Assembly (NCBI GenBank): GCA_051883095.1
Contig: JBJETB010000024.1
Span: 9,621 to 73,620 of the forward strand
DNA length: 64,000 nucleotides
Direction: 5' to 3'
DNA from: SUG1106 sp051883095
GTDB taxonomy: Bacteria; Bacillota; Clostridia; Peptostreptococcales; Anaerovoracaceae
The notes below the pieces were generated by a model. That model saw only the letters and a list, made by a program, of their open reading frames with translations, searched no databases and had not been told where the DNA came from. Position numbers and translations under genes: made by a program. Positions within the stretch are counted from its first letter, which is position 1, and the number at the start of each line of letters is the position of its first letter. Shown here in pieces: positions 41,262 through 48,482 of the stretch.

Positions 41262-42113
41262 ATGGCAGATTTATCAGATAAGAGGATAATAACCGTTGCC
41301 ACCACAGGAGCGTGGCCTACAAAGGAAAACAATCCCAATATTCCGCTTCAACCCGCTGAAATTGCGGAGGAAATATATCAATGCTGGAAAATCGGGGCTG
41401 CAGTTGCGCATATTCATGTGAGGGACAAAGAAGGCCATGATTCAATGGCTGTGGAAACGTTCAAGGCTGTTATAGATAATTTGAAGGGCAGTCATCCGGA
41501 TTGTGATGTAATTATAAATCTCACGGCCGCCGGAGGTATTGCCAATTCTGAAGAAGCAAGAATGGCACCTTTTAAGACAATAAAACCGGAAATGGCGAGT
41601 TTTGATTGCGGCACAATGAACTGGATGCACATGGGTATTTTCAATAATAATCCAAAGTTTCTCATGACCATGGGGACGGCTATGCAGGAAACAGGAGTAA
41701 AGCCAGAAGTTGAGGTTTTTGATTTGGGTATGATTTATGAAGCTCAATGGTATAAGAATAAAGGGTATTTGAAAGATCCGGTACATTTTCAGTTCTGTCT
41801 GGGATGTGCGGGCGGACTTCCGGCTACGGCTGACAGCGTTCTGATGATGAGGAATACTTTAAAGGAAGTTATGCCCGGTTCTACTTGGAGCGCCTTCGGT
41901 GTAGGCAAAGGCGCAATGGAGGTAATGTATACTGCTATAGCCGCTGGGGGAAACATCCGAGTAGGCATGGAGGATAACGTGGTGTACAGTAAAGGACGTC
42001 TGGCAGAGAGCAACATGCAGCTTATCGCACGTGCAAGAAGAGTGGTTGAGGAGTTCGGCTGCGAGGTGGCAAGTCCGGATGAGGCAAGAGTAATACTCGG
42101 TTTATCAAAATAA
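41262..42113 (+). CDS. BKACE (DUF849) beta-keto acid cleavage enzyme, copy 2
   Basis: A 283-residue paralogue of the enzyme encoded at 38867-39706, about half identical by eye. Zn ligands are His50 and His52 in HIHVRD and Glu237 in RVGMED. Differences lie mainly in the segments lining the substrate pocket (for example TAAGGIANSEEAR against TSSGGHSLDGMAPDEAR, and CLGCAGGLPAT against IMGAPGGMAGT). The two copies therefore probably use different beta-keto acids or form a hetero-oligomer. AGGAGGTAAAAGCC precedes the ATG; the operon ends at a terminator soon after. Confidence 0.9.
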   Translation: MADLSDKRIITVATTGAWPTKENNPNIPLQPAEIAEEIYQCWKIGAAVAHIHVRDKEGHDSMAVETFKAVIDNLKGSHPDCDVIINLTAAGGIANSEEARMAPFKTIKPEMASFDCGTMNWMHMGIFNNNPKFLMTMGTAMQETGVKPEVEVFDLGMIYEAQWYKNKGYLKDPVHFQFCLGCAGGLPATADSVLMMRNTLKEVMPGSTWSAFGVGKGAMEVMYTAIAAGGNIRVGMEDNVVYSKGRLAESNMQLIARARRVVEEFGCEVASPDEARVILGLSK

Positions 42114-42131
42114 TATATACATCCAACTTTG

Positions 42132-42186
42132 GAGGCTTCTTACATTAACGTTCAATATGGTGTTGATGCAAGAAGCCTCTTTTATT
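42132..42186 (+). terminator. intrinsic terminator after the BKACE-AbfD operon
   Basis: GAGGCTTCTT (42132-42141) pairs with AAGAAGCCTC (42170-42179), followed by TTTTATT. Confidence 0.8.
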
Positions 42187-42308
42187 GTATAGCCGTTTTT
42201 TCGGTGGACTCTACGGAGCGTTTATTGCAGGTTTATGACGTTTACTGTATAATAAGGCCATACTTGAAAATGTATGACATAGGCTCCGGCGGGAAAGGTA
42301 GGGAATCC

Positions 42309-42893
42309 ATGGATAATGTGAAGATAGGTAATCTTATTAATAAATTGAGAAAAGAAAAAGGTATGACTCAGCTTCAGCTGGCTGAAAGACTGCACATCAG
42401 CGACAAGACAGTTTCCAAATGGGAGAGAGGACAGGGCTGTCCTGATGTTTCTCTTCTGACGGATTTGTCACGTGTTTTCGGTGTGGATTTGGAGAAACTG
42501 CTTTCCGGTCAGCTGGATGCCAATGAGGAAACAGGAGGTAATATGAAAAAACTGAATTTTTATGTGTGCCCGGAATGCGGCAATGTGATAACAGCTATGA
42601 CTGATGCCGGAATATCATGCTGCGGGAAGAAACTGCAGCCTTTGGAGGCGGTAAAGGCGCAGGAGGGCGAAAAGCTGTCAGTGGAAAATATTGAAAACGA
42701 CTATTATATTTCATCAGATCATCCGATGCTCAAAGAACACTATATTTCATTCGTGGCCCTTCTCACCGGTGACACTCTGACCCTTAAGAAACAGTATCCT
42801 GAGTGGGACCTTCAGGTGAGAATCCCGGGAAGAACCCACGGAAAACTGCTTTGGTATTGTACAGAGCACGGGCTGTTCTATCAGCTGGTGTAA
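42309..42893 (+). CDS. XRE regulator fused to a desulfoferrodoxin-like domain
   Basis: A 194-residue fusion. Residues 1-65 are an XRE/Cro helix-turn-helix (MTQLQLAERLHISDKTVSKWERG). Residues 80-110 match the desulforedoxin-type site (Cys87, Cys90, Cys104, Cys105). Residues 120-194 resemble the superoxide reductase domain of desulfoferrodoxin: HPM (His138), EHYISF (His144) and YCTEHG (Cys184, His187) keep four of the five catalytic Fe ligands; the first His is not recognisable. It is probably a redox- or metal-sensing repressor rather than an enzyme. Upstream frame to 42129 is ignored because AGGTAGGGAAT precedes ATG 42309. Confidence 0.8.
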   Translation: MDNVKIGNLINKLRKEKGMTQLQLAERLHISDKTVSKWERGQGCPDVSLLTDLSRVFGVDLEKLLSGQLDANEETGGNMKKLNFYVCPECGNVITAMTDAGISCCGKKLQPLEAVKAQEGEKLSVENIENDYYISSDHPMLKEHYISFVALLTGDTLTLKKQYPEWDLQVRIPGRTHGKLLWYCTEHGLFYQLV

Positions 42894-42903
42894 GCAGGTG
42901 GAG

Positions 42904-43968
42904 TCATTCACCGCTTTTATGCCTGCTGCTCAGGAGCAAAGTCCCCAATCCGCTTGCTACAAGAGGCAGTGCAAAGCTGACGAAGCGACTGAGAATAACT
43001 GCAACGCCCATGAGCTCAGAAGGTATGAGCGATGCGAAAATGACAGCAAATCCTCCTTCGGTGACGCCTACTGCTCCCGGAAGAGGCAAAGCGGAAACCG
43101 CAACATATAGTGCCGCCTGACACAATGTAATGTGAATCCATGAAATGCCTGTAATTCCAAGGCTTCTGCACACGCAGAAGGTTATGGAAAAATAGGCCAC
43201 CAGCTGAATAACAGAAGTGAAAAAAATCCTTGCCATGGCGCCGGGATTTTTTGTTATGTATTGGGAAGCATGCCGGTATTCGCATATGCTCCTCAGAAAT
43301 CTGATTTTCAATACGGTGGCATTCTGCGGATTGAATCTGTCCACAGCCCAAAGAACCGGTGAAGCAATAATTCTCGTGGCTGAGGGTGAAAAAATGATGA
43401 ACAGCAGAACGGCCAGCACGGCGGCACTGATGAGGACACCGGCGGCAAGAATGGTTGTGGTGATGGTGCCGCCCGCCGCCCCGCCGCAGGCGGCGGCGGT
43501 GCCCGGCCGCAGGCCGGGCACCCGGCTGCAGCGGGCCACGAGTCCGGCAAGGGCCAGCGCAGCCGCGGCGGCCTGGAAGGACGTGAGTTCGGTCAGCAGA
43601 GCCAGGGATGAATGGGAAAGGGGAAGGCGGTCCTTATGCATAAAATAGAGCTGCATGGGCTGACCGCCGGAAGCCGACGGTGTAATGGAGCTGAAAAAGA
43701 AGCCTGCCATGGCATATCTGAGTTCAGAGGAACGTGATACGCTGTGACCTGCCAGACGTAGACATCTTCCGATATTGGCACCTTCGCAGACAAAAAACAG
43801 CCCCATGGCCAGCATTCCGGGGATAAGCCAGAGAGGATCAGCGGTTTTTATTGATGAAAGCACAGCGGCAAAACTGTATTCACGGTGGAGAAACAATGCT
43901 GTAAGTCCTGCTAAGACGGCAAACAGCAGCCCCCATGTTATGAGCCTGTCAGCTGATGGTTTTTTCAT
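42904..43968 (-). CDS. flippase-like membrane protein (UPF0104/LPG synthase TM domain)
   Basis: This 354-residue protein has about eight helices and resembles the AglD/MprF flippase domain. SSITPSASGGQPMQLYFMHKD near residue 95 is the family signature, and ALPLPGAVGVTEGGFAVIFASL near the C-terminus is the second. It lacks the soluble aminoacyl-transferase domain of MprF. It overlaps the glycosyltransferase-deacetylase gene by 4 bases, so it may flip the lipid that this enzyme makes. A GC-rich hairpin insert (43468-43540) encodes a small Gly/Ala/Pro-rich loop (about residues 143-167). Confidence 0.85.
   Translation of the reverse strand: MKKPSADRLITWGLLFAVLAGLTALFLHREYSFAAVLSSIKTADPLWLIPGMLAMGLFFVCEGANIGRCLRLAGHSVSRSSELRYAMAGFFFSSITPSASGGQPMQLYFMHKDRLPLSHSSLALLTELTSFQAAAAALALAGLVARCSRVPGLRPGTAAACGGAAGGTITTTILAAGVLISAAVLAVLLFIIFSPSATRIIASPVLWAVDRFNPQNATVLKIRFLRSICEYRHASQYITKNPGAMARIFFTSVIQLVAYFSITFCVCRSLGITGISWIHITLCQAALYVAVSALPLPGAVGVTEGGFAVIFASLIPSELMGVAVILSRFVSFALPLVASGLGTLLLSSRHKSGE
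43468..43540. repeat. very GC-rich double hairpin within the flippase-like gene
   Basis: In a gene of otherwise moderate GC, this stretch is almost entirely G and C. It contains CCGCC-GCA-GGCGG (43481-43493) and a perfect 11-bp-arm palindrome around GCA (43498-43508 with 43512-43522); both centres read CCGCAGG. It keeps the frame open. Confidence 0.7.
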
Positions 43969-45629
43969 TGTCCGTACACCTCCTCCGGCTGCACGAAACG
44001 GTATCCTTCTGATATCCAGACAGGGATGACCTTTTCCAGAGCAGCGATAGTTCTGGCCGGTGCCCTGTTTTTTCCTCTGCCGTCGTGGAGACAGATGATG
44101 CTACCGGGTACCGTACGATGCAGCAGCCGTGAGGCAATTTCATCAGAAGTGATATTGCCTTTCCAGTCCTGAGCCATGACGGACCAGTAAACCGGCATAA
44201 GTCCGCGGCCTTTTGCTGAATTCAACAGTGCCCGGGTGGTATGACCCCATGGAGGTCTGTAGAAGCGGGGAGTGATGCCCAGATCTTTAAGTGCACAGAC
44301 TGACTTGTCCAGATCATAGGCTGCTCCTGAGGCAGACATGAGATAGGCACTTTTGTGAGAGTAAGAATGAATACCTACCGTATGTCCGGCTCGGACCATG
44401 CGTTCCACCAGCATAGGGTTCGCAGCCGCGAAGGTGCCTACGGTGAAAAAAGCCGCCTTGATTCCGTATCTGTCAAGAAGGTCAAGGAGCTGTCCTGTGT
44501 AGGCCGGGTCAGGACCATCGTCGAAGGTGAGCATTATTTCCGGGCGGGAATCATGGTTGGTGAAGCGACTGCAGTCTGGCAGGTAATCCATAGGGTTGTC
44601 AGAGGCAAAGGCCATAGAAAGTCTGGTCATATTGGATTTCATTGTTTCAATAAGGCTTTTGTTTCCGGCAACTTTTTTCAGGTCGGCGGCGATATCTGTT
44701 TCGCTGCTCCTGACGACTCGTCCTATGTTTTTGCTCTCTATAAAGCAGGCATTGCCCATTTCCTGCTCCAGGAACGGATCCACTATGTACATTGGAGTCT
44801 GTGATGCTATAGCTTCAAAGGTAGTGATGCCTCCGGGCTTGGTTAATACCAGATCTGATTCCGACATGAAATCCGCAACCTTGTCGGTGTATCCTATCAC
44901 ATTTATGTTCTTGTATTTTAAGCGTGCGCGTTTTTCGAGACGGTGATTCTTTCCTGCTATGAGTGTCACACTGAGCTTTTTTCCCTCGTTGAGACTCCTG
45001 AGAAGGCGGCTGCCTCCCGGAATGAGTCCAAGTCCTCCGCCCATTATGAGAAGACGAACCTTGTCCGATGCACTTTCAGAGTTTTGCACCTTATTAAATA
45101 CGTTGCTTACCGGAATTCCCGAGACCACAATTTTTTCCTCAGCGACTCCTTTGGATATGAGAGCATTTCTGGTGGATTCATCGCCGACAAAATACAGGTC
45201 CGTCTTGTCTGCAAGCCATTCGTCGTGAACGGTGATATCGGTTATGTATGTAAAAAGCGGCGGTGTGCAGACTCTGAGCTCTTTGTAGGCAGAGATGTAT
45301 TTGCTGCATACCGGCAGATTGGATATGATAAGATCAGGCTTTGTGTCAGCCAGAAGTCTGTCGAGCTTTGCAGCGATGGCTTTTTTCATAGGAATGCCTG
45401 CGTGCCTGCCTGCAGCGCGGTTCAGGTGGTTGTACATACCCGGAAGTCTGGTCACCAGAAGGGAAAATCCCTTGTAAATTGCTTTGCTGAAATGAGGGAA
45501 AAGATAATCCATCACGTCTACAGAAATGACTGTCGCATCTTTCTGTGCAGCATAAATCTCTTCGGTGATGGCTTCGGCACATTTGACATGCCCCATGCCG
45601 AATTTTCCCGTAAGAATTAAAATATTCAT
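43965..45629 (-). CDS. glycosyltransferase-polysaccharide deacetylase fusion
   Basis: The 554-residue protein joins two enzymes. Residues 1-365 resemble monogalactosyl/diglucosyl-diacylglycerol synthases (UgtP/MGD1 type): ILTGKFGMGHVKCAEAI at the N-terminus and LTKPGGITTFEAIASQTPMYIVDP in the donor-binding half. Residues 375-554 are a NodB-type polysaccharide deacetylase: LTFDDGPDP, HSYSHKS, RFYRPPWGHTT, and a terminal IICLHDGRGKN. The frame is open to 45668 but AAGGGG precedes ATG 45629. It lacks a signal peptide, so the deacetylase would act inside the cell on the glycolipid or its precursor. Operon with a flippase-like gene. Confidence 0.88.
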   Translation of the reverse strand: MNILILTGKFGMGHVKCAEAITEEIYAAQKDATVISVDVMDYLFPHFSKAIYKGFSLLVTRLPGMYNHLNRAAGRHAGIPMKKAIAAKLDRLLADTKPDLIISNLPVCSKYISAYKELRVCTPPLFTYITDITVHDEWLADKTDLYFVGDESTRNALISKGVAEEKIVVSGIPVSNVFNKVQNSESASDKVRLLIMGGGLGLIPGGSRLLRSLNEGKKLSVTLIAGKNHRLEKRARLKYKNINVIGYTDKVADFMSESDLVLTKPGGITTFEAIASQTPMYIVDPFLEQEMGNACFIESKNIGRVVRSSETDIAADLKKVAGNKSLIETMKSNMTRLSMAFASDNPMDYLPDCSRFTNHDSRPEIMLTFDDGPDPAYTGQLLDLLDRYGIKAAFFTVGTFAAANPMLVERMVRAGHTVGIHSYSHKSAYLMSASGAAYDLDKSVCALKDLGITPRFYRPPWGHTTRALLNSAKGRGLMPVYWSVMAQDWKGNITSDEIASRLLHRTVPGSIICLHDGRGKNRAPARTIAALEKVIPVWISEGYRFVQPEEVYGQ

Positions 45630-45668
45630 TTTAAAAACCCCTTTTGAATGCGGAGCCTGTGGCTCCAT

Positions 45669-45806
45669 GCTGTGTTAATTTCCAATAATATAATCATACT
45701 ACAGGAAAATTAAGGGCAAATTAACAAATTATTAATTTTTCTTAAGATTTTTGTTCTTTTGTGCGGGTTCTGTACATCGAAATATATTATTTTGACTGAA
45801 AATAAA
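45669..45806. other. intergenic, nothing recognised
   Basis: AT-rich spacer upstream of the fusion gene and the tandem repeats. It presumably holds the minus-strand promoter of the fusion gene, but I cannot pick one -35/-10 pair with confidence. Confidence 0.4.
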
Positions 45807-46056
45807 CCTGCCGAGCTTGTAAACCGTTGAAAGTTAGTAAGCTATGGGTTACTTTTTTTAATGAATAAGACTGATGCGCCCTCAACTCTTCACTAAAAGT
45901 AGACCTCTCGGCCCCGTAAACCGTTGAAAGTTCGAAAGTAATGGGTTACTTTTTTCAAAGAATCAGTCTAATACACCCTCAACTCTTCACTAAAAGTAGA
46001 CCTCTCATACTCGTAAATCGTTGAAAGTTAGTAAGCGATGGGTTACTTTTTGCAAA
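45807..46056. repeat. three 97-bp tandem direct repeats
   Basis: Units start at 45807, 45904 and 46001 (period exactly 97). Units 1 and 2 are complete; unit 3 loses similarity after about 55 bases. The best-conserved parts are CGTTGAAAGTT, ATGGGTTACTTTTT and CCTCAACTCTTCACTAAAAG. Within each unit GTAAACC and GGGTTAC can pair, followed by a T-run, like a weak terminator. Part of a further unit precedes unit 1 (the 45790s). No protein-coding potential; located 200 bases before mreB. Confidence 0.85.
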
Positions 46057-46113
46057 AACATCCCTGATGGACTCCCAAGTTTCAAAATTTCACACGACGC
46101 TGCCTTTGACCAC

Positions 46114-46142
46114 TTGAAAAAATCTCCATAATTAGATATAAT
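46114..46142 (+). promoter_or_regulatory. sigma-A promoter of mreB
   Basis: TTGAAA (46114-46119), 17-base spacer, TATAAT (46137-46142). It predicts a leader of about 125 bases. Confidence 0.75.
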
Positions 46143-46273
46143 AAAATGTAATTACGCTTTCGAAACGCTGCAGAATGACATACTGGCGCGGACTGAGAAT
46201 GTAACGTGACAATAATTCATATTTTAATAAAAAATGCAAATGATAGAAATATCATTAGAAAAGGAGATGGACT

Positions 46274-47296
46274 ATGGGATTTGCTTCAGAAGTTGGTATT
46301 GACCTGGGTACAGCCAATGTGCTTGTGTATATAAAAGGAAAAGGAATTGTGCTTAACGAGCCGTCTGTAGTTGCTATAAACAATGATACAGACGAAATTC
46401 TGGCCGTAGGCGAGGAGGCTCGCCAGATGCTGGGAAGAACACCGGCTAATATAGTGGCAGTGCGACCTCTCAGAGACGGTGTGATCTCTGACTATGACAT
46501 TACAGAGAGAATGCTTAAATATTTCATCAGAAAGACCTGCGGTTCAGGAAGATTTTTCAAACCTAAAATCATGGTATGTGTGCCTAGCGGCGTAACAGAA
46601 GTGGAGAAGCGAGCAGTAAGAGAAGCAGCCACTCAGGCGGGCGGCAAGGATGTTTACCTCATGGAGGAACCGGTTGCTGCCGCTATCGGTGCAGGTATCG
46701 ATATTTCCAGACCTGACGGAGTGATGGTAATCGATATAGGCGGCGGAACCACAGACATTGCTGTAATATCACTGGGCGGCATTGTGGCCAGCACATCTGT
46801 AAAGATTGCCGGAGATAAATTCGACGAAGCCATCATTAAATATATGAGAAAAGCTCACAAGCTCTATATCGGTGAAAGAACGGCAGAAGAGCTGAAGCTC
46901 ACCATCGGAACTGCTTTCCCGAGAGATGAGGCAGTAACCAAGGAATGCAGAGGACGTGACCTGGTTACGGGACTTCCTAAGAGTGTTGACGTGACATCAG
47001 ACGAAATGATGGATGCCTTGGAGGAACCTCTGTATTCCATTACAGAGGCTGTACACAATGTGCTGGAGAGAACTCCGCCGGAGCTTGCTGCCGACATCAG
47101 CAATTCGGGAATCATCATAACCGGAGGCGGTGCTCTGCTTTACGGAATCGACAAGCGAATTGAGGAAAGAACAGGAATAAAAGTAATTATAGCTGAGGAC
47201 CCTAAGTCATGTGTAGCAATCGGCACAGGCAAAGCTCTGGACGAGCTTGACAAGCTGGAAGGTAATTCACTCAACAGAAGGGCGCCTTATCTGTAG
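46274..47296 (+). CDS. mreB: rod shape-determining protein MreB/Mbl
   Basis: This 340-residue actin-like ATPase has phosphate 1 EVGIDLGTANVLVYIKGKG, the connecting motif VGEEARQMLGRTP, phosphate 2 VIDIGGGTTDIAVI and adenosine motif IIITGGGALLYGID. It polymerises beneath the membrane and guides cell-wall elongation. The length is standard. AAAAGGAGATGG precedes the ATG. It stands alone, without mreCD, which suggests an Mbl- or MreBH-like paralogue or a detached mreB; the sequence does not decide this. It ends at a strong terminator. Confidence 0.93.
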   Translation: MGFASEVGIDLGTANVLVYIKGKGIVLNEPSVVAINNDTDEILAVGEEARQMLGRTPANIVAVRPLRDGVISDYDITERMLKYFIRKTCGSGRFFKPKIMVCVPSGVTEVEKRAVREAATQAGGKDVYLMEEPVAAAIGAGIDISRPDGVMVIDIGGGTTDIAVISLGGIVASTSVKIAGDKFDEAIIKYMRKAHKLYIGERTAEELKLTIGTAFPRDEAVTKECRGRDLVTGLPKSVDVTSDEMMDALEEPLYSITEAVHNVLERTPPELAADISNSGIIITGGGALLYGIDKRIEERTGIKVIIAEDPKSCVAIGTGKALDELDKLEGNSLNRRAPYL

Positions 47297-47303
47297 AAAC
47301 TGC

Positions 47304-47332
47304 AAGCGCCCCTAAAAAAGGGCGCTTTTTTA
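47304..47332 (+). terminator. intrinsic terminator after mreB
   Basis: AAGCGCCC (47304-47311) pairs with GGGCGCTT (47320-47327), followed by a T-run. Confidence 0.88.
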
Positions 47333-47354
47333 GTACGAAAGGAACATGTAAAAA

Positions 47355-48482
47355 TTGAAGCTGGAAATAATAGCGGCCGTTACCTTCGGCCTTGAAGCAG
47401 TAGTAAAAAGAGAAATAGAACATCTGGGATATAAGATAATCAAAGCTGAAGACGGTAAGATCACCTTCATGGGAGATGAGCGCGCCGTGGTCAGAGCAAA
47501 CCTCTGGCTGCGCAGTGCCGACAGAGTGCAGATCAAAATGGGAGAGTTCATGGCCTATGAGTTTGAAGACCTGTTCCAGCAGGTAAAGGCCATCGCCTGG
47601 GAAGAGTGGATTCCAATAGACGGTAAATTCATTGTAAACGGCTCATCGGTGAAATCGAAGCTTTCCAGTGTGCCTGCCTGTCAGTCGGTGGCGGAAAAAG
47701 CCATAGTGGAAAGACTGAAGGAGACCTACGGCGTTGAGCATTTTGAAAAGACGGGGGCGCTTTACGATATTAAGATAACCCTTCTTAAGGACAGAGTCAC
47801 AGTGACACTGGACACCACCGGGCCGGGACTTCACAAACGAGGATACCGCAGACACAGCGTGGAAGCACCTATAAAAGAAACCATAGCAGCAGCCCTTGTA
47901 CAGCTGTCTTTCTGGAACAAGGACAGAATCCTGGCAGACCCCTGCTGCGGTTCCGGTACAATTCCAATTGAGGCGGCGCTCATAGCAAGAAATATAGCAC
48001 CGGGCATATCCAGAGAGTTTGCAGCAGAGGGATGGGAAGCCATACCTGCGAGACTCTGGAAGGAGGAGAGAAAGGCGGCATTCGAAGCTATCGACACCGA
48101 TGTTAATCTTAAGATATACGGCTCTGATATAAATCCTGCGGCAATTAAAGCGGCAAAAGCCAATGCAGAAGAGGCAGGAGTAGACGACTGCATTAAATTC
48201 AATGTGGCGGACGTATCGGCCCTGAGGACCAAAGCTCTGTCGGGAGTTATGATCACCAACCCGCCTTACGGACAGCGTATAGGCGAGCAGGAGGCCATAG
48301 ACAGAATTTACGGCATTTATCGCAAATTTTTTGAAGAGCATCCTACCTGGTCCCTCTTCGTGGTCACCTCGGATAAGACCATCGAGCAGAAGGCCATGGG
48401 ACGCCCTGCCGACAGGCGGCGCAAGCTTTACAACGGCAGACTTGAAATATGCTATTACCAGTTCCACGGAGAAAAAGTATGA
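47355..48482 (+). CDS. THUMP-domain RNA guanine-N2 methyltransferase (RlmL N-domain type)
   Basis: A 375-residue S-adenosylmethionine-dependent RNA methyltransferase. An N-terminal ferredoxin-like/THUMP region (about 1-155) binds RNA. The Rossmann methyltransferase domain follows, with motif I DPCCGSGTIPIEAAL and motif IV TNPPYGQRIGE, the N-PP-Y signature of N2-guanine methylation. It corresponds to the YpsC group and the N-terminal half of E. coli RlmL (23S rRNA). The start is a TTG at 47355 with AAAGGAAC upstream; no ATG gives the conserved N-terminus LEIIAAVTFGLEAVVKREI. The end overlaps the MocR-like gene by 4 bases. Confidence 0.88.
   Translation: MKLEIIAAVTFGLEAVVKREIEHLGYKIIKAEDGKITFMGDERAVVRANLWLRSADRVQIKMGEFMAYEFEDLFQQVKAIAWEEWIPIDGKFIVNGSSVKSKLSSVPACQSVAEKAIVERLKETYGVEHFEKTGALYDIKITLLKDRVTVTLDTTGPGLHKRGYRRHSVEAPIKETIAAALVQLSFWNKDRILADPCCGSGTIPIEAALIARNIAPGISREFAAEGWEAIPARLWKEERKAAFEAIDTDVNLKIYGSDINPAAIKAAKANAEEAGVDDCIKFNVADVSALRTKALSGVMITNPPYGQRIGEQEAIDRIYGIYRKFFEEHPTWSLFVVTSDKTIEQKAMGRPADRRRKLYNGRLEICYYQFHGEKV

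Noticed and set aside
38867..42113. Lysine fermentation (kam/kce) operon
   Set aside because: Only BKACE-type genes are present; lysine aminomutases, kdd and kal are missing, and AbfD is not part of that pathway.
38867..42113. Carnitine or gamma-butyrobetaine utilisation cluster
   Set aside because: One BKACE subgroup cleaves dehydrocarnitine, but no betaine transporter, CoA ligase/transferase or carnitine dehydrogenase is seen.
44943..45620. 225-residue open frame antisense to the glycosyltransferase fusion
   Set aside because: Shadow frame; the opposite strand encodes clear catalytic motifs throughout.
45807..46056. Possible CRISPR array from regular 97-bp periodicity
   Set aside because: The period is too long, only three units exist, and conserved and variable parts are intermixed rather than repeat/spacer.
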